64,000 nucleotides of DNA from Neisseriaceae bacterium (GTDB lineage: Bacteria > Pseudomonadota > Gammaproteobacteria > Burkholderiales > Neisseriaceae): positions 38,887 through 102,886 of the forward strand of contig JAFTFY010000031.1 in the NCBI GenBank assembly GCA_017458185.1, in the 5' to 3' direction. A program made the translations under genes and the position numbers. A model generated the notes under the pieces. The model worked only from the letters and a program-made list of their open reading frames with translations, did no database searches and was not told the origin of the DNA. How positions within the stretch are numbered: position 1 is the first letter of the stretch; every line of letters starts with the position of its first letter. Shown piece by piece: positions 60,375 to 64,000 of the stretch.

Positions 60375-62189
60375 TTAATCTTCTTTCCTTAAATTCCGTC
60401 TGCGTTCTAACTCGGTTAAATAGCGTTTGCGTAAGCGAATGTTTTGTGGGGTGATTTCCACTAATTCGTCATCGTCAATAAATTCAACCGCACTTTCTAA
60501 TGTCAGTTGCACAGGCGGTGTGAGTGTTACCGCTTCGTCTTTGCCTGCGGCACGCACATTTGTTAATTTTTTGCCTTTCAAAGGATTAACAACCAAGTCG
60601 TTTTCACGGCTGTGAATGCCGACTATCATGCCTTCGTAGATTTTTTCACCAGGTGAGACAAACATTCTGCCCCTGTCTTCCAAGTTCCACAAGGCATAGG
60701 CAACCGCTTCGCCTTGTTCTTGCGACACCAAAACGCCGTTGCGTCTGCCAGGTAAATCGGGTTTAACTGGGGCGTATTCGTCAAACACATGGCTCATCAA
60801 GCCTGAACCGCGTGTCATGGTTAAAAAATCGTTTTGAAAGCCAATCAGTCCGCGTGCAGGAATTTTGTATTCCAAACGGGTTCTGCCGTTGCCATCGCTT
60901 TCCATATTCACCAATTCACCACGCCGTCTGCCCAATTCTTCCATCACCGCACCTTGCGTGTTGTCTTCCACATCTACGGTTAAGTTTTCATACGGCTCGC
61001 ACTTCACACCGTCAATTTCTTTATATAAAACACGCGGTTTGCCAACGGCAAGTTCATAGCCCTCACGCCGCATATTTTCTAACAGAATGGTCAAATGCAA
61101 TTCACCCCTGCCTGAAACACGGAATACATCAGCGTCTGCCGTATCTTCCACACGCAGAGCCACATTTGTTAAGAGTTCCTTATCCAAGCGTTCGCGAATT
61201 TGGCGGCTGGTTACAAACTTGCCCTCTGTGCCTGCCAAAGGCGAAGTATTCACCATAAAATCCATAGTGAGTGTTGGCTCATCAACCGTGAGCATAGGCA
61301 AGCCTTGCGGATTATCCTTATCGCACACAGTAACGCCAATACCAATGTCTTCCAAACCAGAAATAATCACAATATCGCCTGACGCGGCTTCGTCTAACGG
61401 CACGCGTTCCAAACCTTTGAAGCCCAACAACTGGTTAATGCGACCCTGACTAACTTGCTTGTCTTCATTCATCACCGCAACCGTTTGTCCTGCCTTGATT
61501 TTGCCGTTCAAAATTCGCCCAATGCCCAATCGCCCTGTGTAAGAGGAATAATCCAACTGCGAAATTTGCAACTGCAAAGGCTGTTCAGGACTGCCCGCAG
61601 GGTCAGGCGTATATTTCAAAATGGTTTCAAACAACGGACGCATATCGGTTGAATCGTCCGTTTCGTTCAGTTTTGCAAAACCGTTTAAGCCTGACGCATA
61701 CACAATCGGAAAATCCAACTGCTCATCAGTGGCGTGTAATTTATCAAATAATTCAAATGTTTGGTCAATCACCCAAGACGGACGAGCACCTGGGCGGTCG
61801 ATTTTGTTAATCACCACAATCGGCTTCAAACCCAAAGCCAGAGCTTTTTTGGTTACAAAACGCGTTTGCGGCATAGGCCCTTCCTGTGCATCAACCAACA
61901 GCAACACACAATCAACCATACCCAAAACGCGTTCCACTTCGCCGCCAAAATCGGCGTGTCCTGGGGTATCGACAATGTTAATATGCCAACCCTCATATTC
62001 AATCGCCGTATTTTTCGCCAAAATGGTAATGCCGCGTTCTTTTTCAATATCGCCACTGTCCATCACCCGCTCATCAATTTGCTGATTATCACGGAAAGTA
62101 CCCGACTGTTTTAACAACTGATCAACCAAAGTGGTTTTACCATGATCGACATGGGCAATAATCGCTATGTTTTTGATTTTTTTAGTCAT
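60375..62189 (-). CDS. typA: Ribosome-associated GTPase TypA/BipA
   Basis: Translation GTPase of the EF-G family that aids ribosome assembly and stress adaptation. 604 residues. HVDHGKTTLVDQLL near residue 14, IEKERGITI near 49, DTPGHADFGGEVERV near 72, NKIDRPGARP near 128; beta-barrel, domain V and the TypA-specific C-terminus follow. The neighbours are repeats only. Weak ribosome site. Confidence 0.97.
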   Translation of the reverse strand: MTKKIKNIAIIAHVDHGKTTLVDQLLKQSGTFRDNQQIDERVMDSGDIEKERGITILAKNTAIEYEGWHINIVDTPGHADFGGEVERVLGMVDCVLLLVDAQEGPMPQTRFVTKKALALGLKPIVVINKIDRPGARPSWVIDQTFELFDKLHATDEQLDFPIVYASGLNGFAKLNETDDSTDMRPLFETILKYTPDPAGSPEQPLQLQISQLDYSSYTGRLGIGRILNGKIKAGQTVAVMNEDKQVSQGRINQLLGFKGLERVPLDEAASGDIVIISGLEDIGIGVTVCDKDNPQGLPMLTVDEPTLTMDFMVNTSPLAGTEGKFVTSRQIRERLDKELLTNVALRVEDTADADVFRVSGRGELHLTILLENMRREGYELAVGKPRVLYKEIDGVKCEPYENLTVDVEDNTQGAVMEELGRRRGELVNMESDGNGRTRLEYKIPARGLIGFQNDFLTMTRGSGLMSHVFDEYAPVKPDLPGRRNGVLVSQEQGEAVAYALWNLEDRGRMFVSPGEKIYEGMIVGIHSRENDLVVNPLKGKKLTNVRAAGKDEAVTLTPPVQLTLESAVEFIDDDELVEITPQNIRLRKRYLTELERRRNLRKED

Positions 62190-62389
62190 AATATGCTATC
62201 TCAAATTAAATTACCCGATAAGCGTTATCGGTTTTAAAAACTGATTATTATAAACCTGAATAGGGTAGGGCGGAGATAAATTTTGCGTTTCAGGCAGCCT
62301 GAAAGATTTATAGTTAAACAACTTCAAAATACAAAAAATAAAAACAACTAACTATGCGTAAATATTCTACAATTTTAATTTAATCCTGC

Positions 62390-62617
62390 GTGTCATTACG
62401 AGCCAAGCCGAAAGGCGAAAGCGTGGTAATCCAGTAAAAAACCGCAGGTTTTTTATCAACGCCGCAAGGCGTCGTAACGACAAGGTTCATAAACAATTCA
62501 GGTTGCCTGAAATGATAACAGATAAGTCCGTTACAACGCTTATCAGCGTTGATGAATTGCTATGCAATTTATTGGATTGCCACGACAGGACTTCGTCCTG
62601 TATCGCTTTTGACACAG
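62390..62617. repeat. GTCATTACGAG inverted-repeat element
   Basis: Left end GTGTCATTACGAGCC, right end TCGCTTTTGACACAG, with inner GTGGTAATCCAG / TGGATTGCCACG and short palindromes. It lies between typA and the autotransporter end, in a gap (62190-62731) that holds no gene. Another pair of words, AACAACTTCAAAAT (near 62317) and ATTTTGAAGTTGTT (near 62628), flanks it and also occurs near 56190. Confidence 0.7.
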
Positions 62618-62684
62618 TTTTTAACATTTTGAAGTTGTTTGACTATATTTATTGATTTCAGGCAGCCTGAAATTCATTCTTTCA

Positions 62685-62718
62685 CAAAAAACCCTGCTTT
62701 TTCAAGCAGGGTTTGTTT
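62685..62718 (-). terminator. Terminator of the autotransporter gene
   Basis: AAACCCTGCTT (62689-62699) pairs with AAGCAGGGTTT (62704-62714); a T run follows on the minus strand. Confidence 0.85.
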
Positions 62719-62731
62719 TATCAAGCAAATA

Positions 62732-64000
62732 TTAGAATTTAATGCCAATGTTCAATGCACCGCCTTTGCGTCTGCCGCCAAAGCCTTGCACGGACGCATC
62801 AACTTTAACCGAACCGCCTGTGGATACGCCCAATTCAACAATGCCTGTGTTGCCTTTCATTGTTGGCGCTGGCAGGTTGAAGCCTTGCCATTTGGCGTTG
62901 GCTTCGCCGTCAAATTCGCGTTCCACTGCACCGCCTGCAAAGGCACTGAACTTGTCGTTAAAGGCGTGTTCGTATTTCGCACCAATGCGTAAGCGTTTCG
63001 ATTGAACAGAATCAAAGTGATAGGTTTCACCGCTTGATAGTTTGGCTGTGTCAGACGAAACGCGTGTTTGTAAGTACTTCGCATACGCGTCAATGGTGTC
63101 GCTATCTCCTAATCGCATGATTTGTCCTGCACCTACTTGCAAGCCAACATACGAACTGTTCGTGCCAAATGATACGGTGTTGCCGTTGGCGTGTCGTCCA
63201 AAATCACTGCTTTCGTAGTCGGTTTCCACTTTGCCGAATTTGAGTCCGCCTTGCAAGTAGAAATCGCTTTCAAATGTGTGATTGGCAAAGAAGCCTAAAC
63301 CATAGTGCATGGTATCGCCACTGCCGCGTGTGCCGTCATCTAAATGAGTGTCATAATCGGCTTTGCCATATTCGGCAAATGCACCCACTAAACTGGTGCC
63401 TGCGTTGTTTTTGAAGTTGCCTGCAACACCTGCTTTAACCGTGCCACCTTTAAGTTTGATGTGGCTGCCTGTGGTTACTTTTTCGCCAACGGCTGTGGCA
63501 TTGGCAAATCCTGTGGCTCCTTCACTATCTGGGGCAAGTCCTGCCAGTGCATACATGTCTTTCAGGCTGCCTGAAAGTTCGGCATTGCTTTGGTTAAGCA
63601 GTTCAACACCTGCCAAATGTCCTTGTAAGATGGATTTGACTTTGGGGTTAATGCTTGTCTTGCCACCTTGTTGCTTACCGCCAGTGTCGCCACCTGTATT
63701 ACCGCCAGTATCGCCACCTGTATTACCGCCAGTATCGCCACCTGTATTACCGCCAGTATCGCCACCAGTATTACCGCCAGTGTCGCCACCTGTATTACCG
63801 CCAGTGTCGCCACCAGTGTTACCGCCAGTGTCGCCACCTGTGTTACCGCCAGTGTCGCCACCTGTGTTACCGCCAGTATCGCCACCTGTGTTACCGCCAG
63901 TATCGCCACCAGTGTTACCGCCAGTATCGCCACCAGTGTTACCGCCAGTATCGCCACCAGTGTTACCGCCAGTGTCGCCACCAGTGTTACCGCCAGTGAC
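62732..64000 (-). CDS. Autotransporter C-terminal part (5' end outside window)
   Basis: The frame is open from the window edge to the stop at 62732. From the upstream side: a Gly/Asn/Thr/Asp repeat linker, then INPKVKSILQGHLAGVELLN, then about 280 residues of type V autotransporter beta-domain (GTVKAGVAGNFKNNAGTSLV, HYGLGFFANHTF, YVGLQVGAGQ, VELGVSTGGSVKVDASVQGF) ending in the outer-membrane signature IKF. The passenger is not visible, so its function is unknown. An uptake-like word is read as LSGSLKDM. A terminator follows. Confidence 0.88.
   Translation of the reverse strand, partial: VTGGNTGGDTGGNTGGDTGGNTGGDTGGNTGGDTGGNTGGDTGGNTGGDTGGNTGGDTGGNTGGDTGGNTGGDTGGNTGGDTGGNTGGDTGGNTGGDTGGNTGGDTGGKQQGGKTSINPKVKSILQGHLAGVELLNQSNAELSGSLKDMYALAGLAPDSEGATGFANATAVGEKVTTGSHIKLKGGTVKAGVAGNFKNNAGTSLVGAFAEYGKADYDTHLDDGTRGSGDTMHYGLGFFANHTFESDFYLQGGLKFGKVETDYESSDFGRHANGNTVSFGTNSSYVGLQVGAGQIMRLGDSDTIDAYAKYLQTRVSSDTAKLSSGETYHFDSVQSKRLRIGAKYEHAFNDKFSAFAGGAVEREFDGEANAKWQGFNLPAPTMKGNTGIVELGVSTGGSVKVDASVQGFGGRRKGGALNIGIKF
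63677..64000. repeat. 24-bp tandem repeat inside the autotransporter gene
   Basis: About 13.5 uninterrupted copies of a 24-base unit (plus-strand ACCGCCAGTGTCGCCACCTG then TATT, with minor variants), running off the window end. Translated on the minus strand it gives (GGNTGGDT)n. The unit is a multiple of three, so copy-number change alters length, not frame. Confidence 0.9.

Noticed and set aside
63562..63999. Open frames on both strands through the 24-bp repeat
   Set aside because: A 24-base unit without stops leaves several frames open; only the minus-strand frame joined to the barrel domain makes sense.
63677..64000. Possible CRISPR array
   Set aside because: The units are contiguous with no unique spacers and encode a regular GGNTGGDT linker.

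Overview
The window is chromosomal DNA of a low-GC member of the Neisseriaceae. It carries roughly eighty copies, about one per 800 bases, of a DNA-uptake-like word with core TTCAGGC(A/T)GCCTGAA. Read on one strand this is the AGGCAGCCTGAA form and on the other the AGGCTGCCTGAA form reported for Kingella, Simonsiella and relatives. Correia-like elements, azurin/Laz genes, a Slam-type surface lipoprotein and the general gene content agree. I favour the Simonsiella/Alysiella/Kingella side of the family over Neisseria proper; the species cannot be fixed from sequence reading alone. I saw no transposase, prophage, rRNA operon or CRISPR array.

Layout. 1-4.4 kb: ccoS, relA, rpsB (structured leader), tsf. 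4.5-13.6 kb: a small secreted protein, hrpA, fabD, a LemA protein, then on the minus strand an unusual transaldolase and an LRR protein. 13.8-25 kb, mostly minus strand: proS, two tiny membrane peptides (plus strand), an iron-type alcohol dehydrogenase, a glutathione transferase, hicAB, ssb, a TbpB-like surface lipoprotein, an MFS carrier, a DUF3149-like peptide, trxB and rppH. 25-30 kb: two cyclophilins, a zinc-binding CZB gene interrupted by a stop codon, and a dense bed of nested repeats. 28.9-38.7 kb, plus strand: a prohibitin-like protein, tgt, ileS, an NlpE-like lipoprotein, lspA, a PiT phosphate carrier, a membrane protein and a Nudix enzyme. 39-42.7 kb: four azurin-family genes with gloA between them. 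43-51.7 kb, minus strand: tRNA-Leu(CAA), thiC with a TPP riboswitch, then NnrS, an ABC importer and a TonB-receptor barrel that appears to lack its plug. 52-64 kb: dnaK (heat-shock promoter), a Lys/Ala-rich repeat protein, a FabG-like reductase, a Sel1/LRR gene cluster, typA, and the 3' end of an autotransporter with a 24-bp tandem repeat.

How the genes fit together. Housekeeping genes (translation, stringent response, thioredoxin, lipid and thiamine synthesis) are interleaved with envelope genes. A recurring thread is copper and respiration: CcoS (cbb3 oxidase maturation), four cupredoxins, an NlpE-like lipoprotein, a receptor barrel resembling the copper-receptor (OprC/NosA) family, NnrS, and a transaldolase carrying an inserted Cys/His-rich segment. 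That these form one metal system is an inference.

Gaps between genes are filled with several repeat families: Correia-like elements of about 106 bp, two-hairpin elements, GTCATTGCGAG inverted-repeat elements, TTTGCAAAAC/GGGTGGGC inverted-repeat elements, GTGAGCAGTTAG-bounded elements and CCCCTGCAAAAC-bounded elements. Several are nested inside one another.
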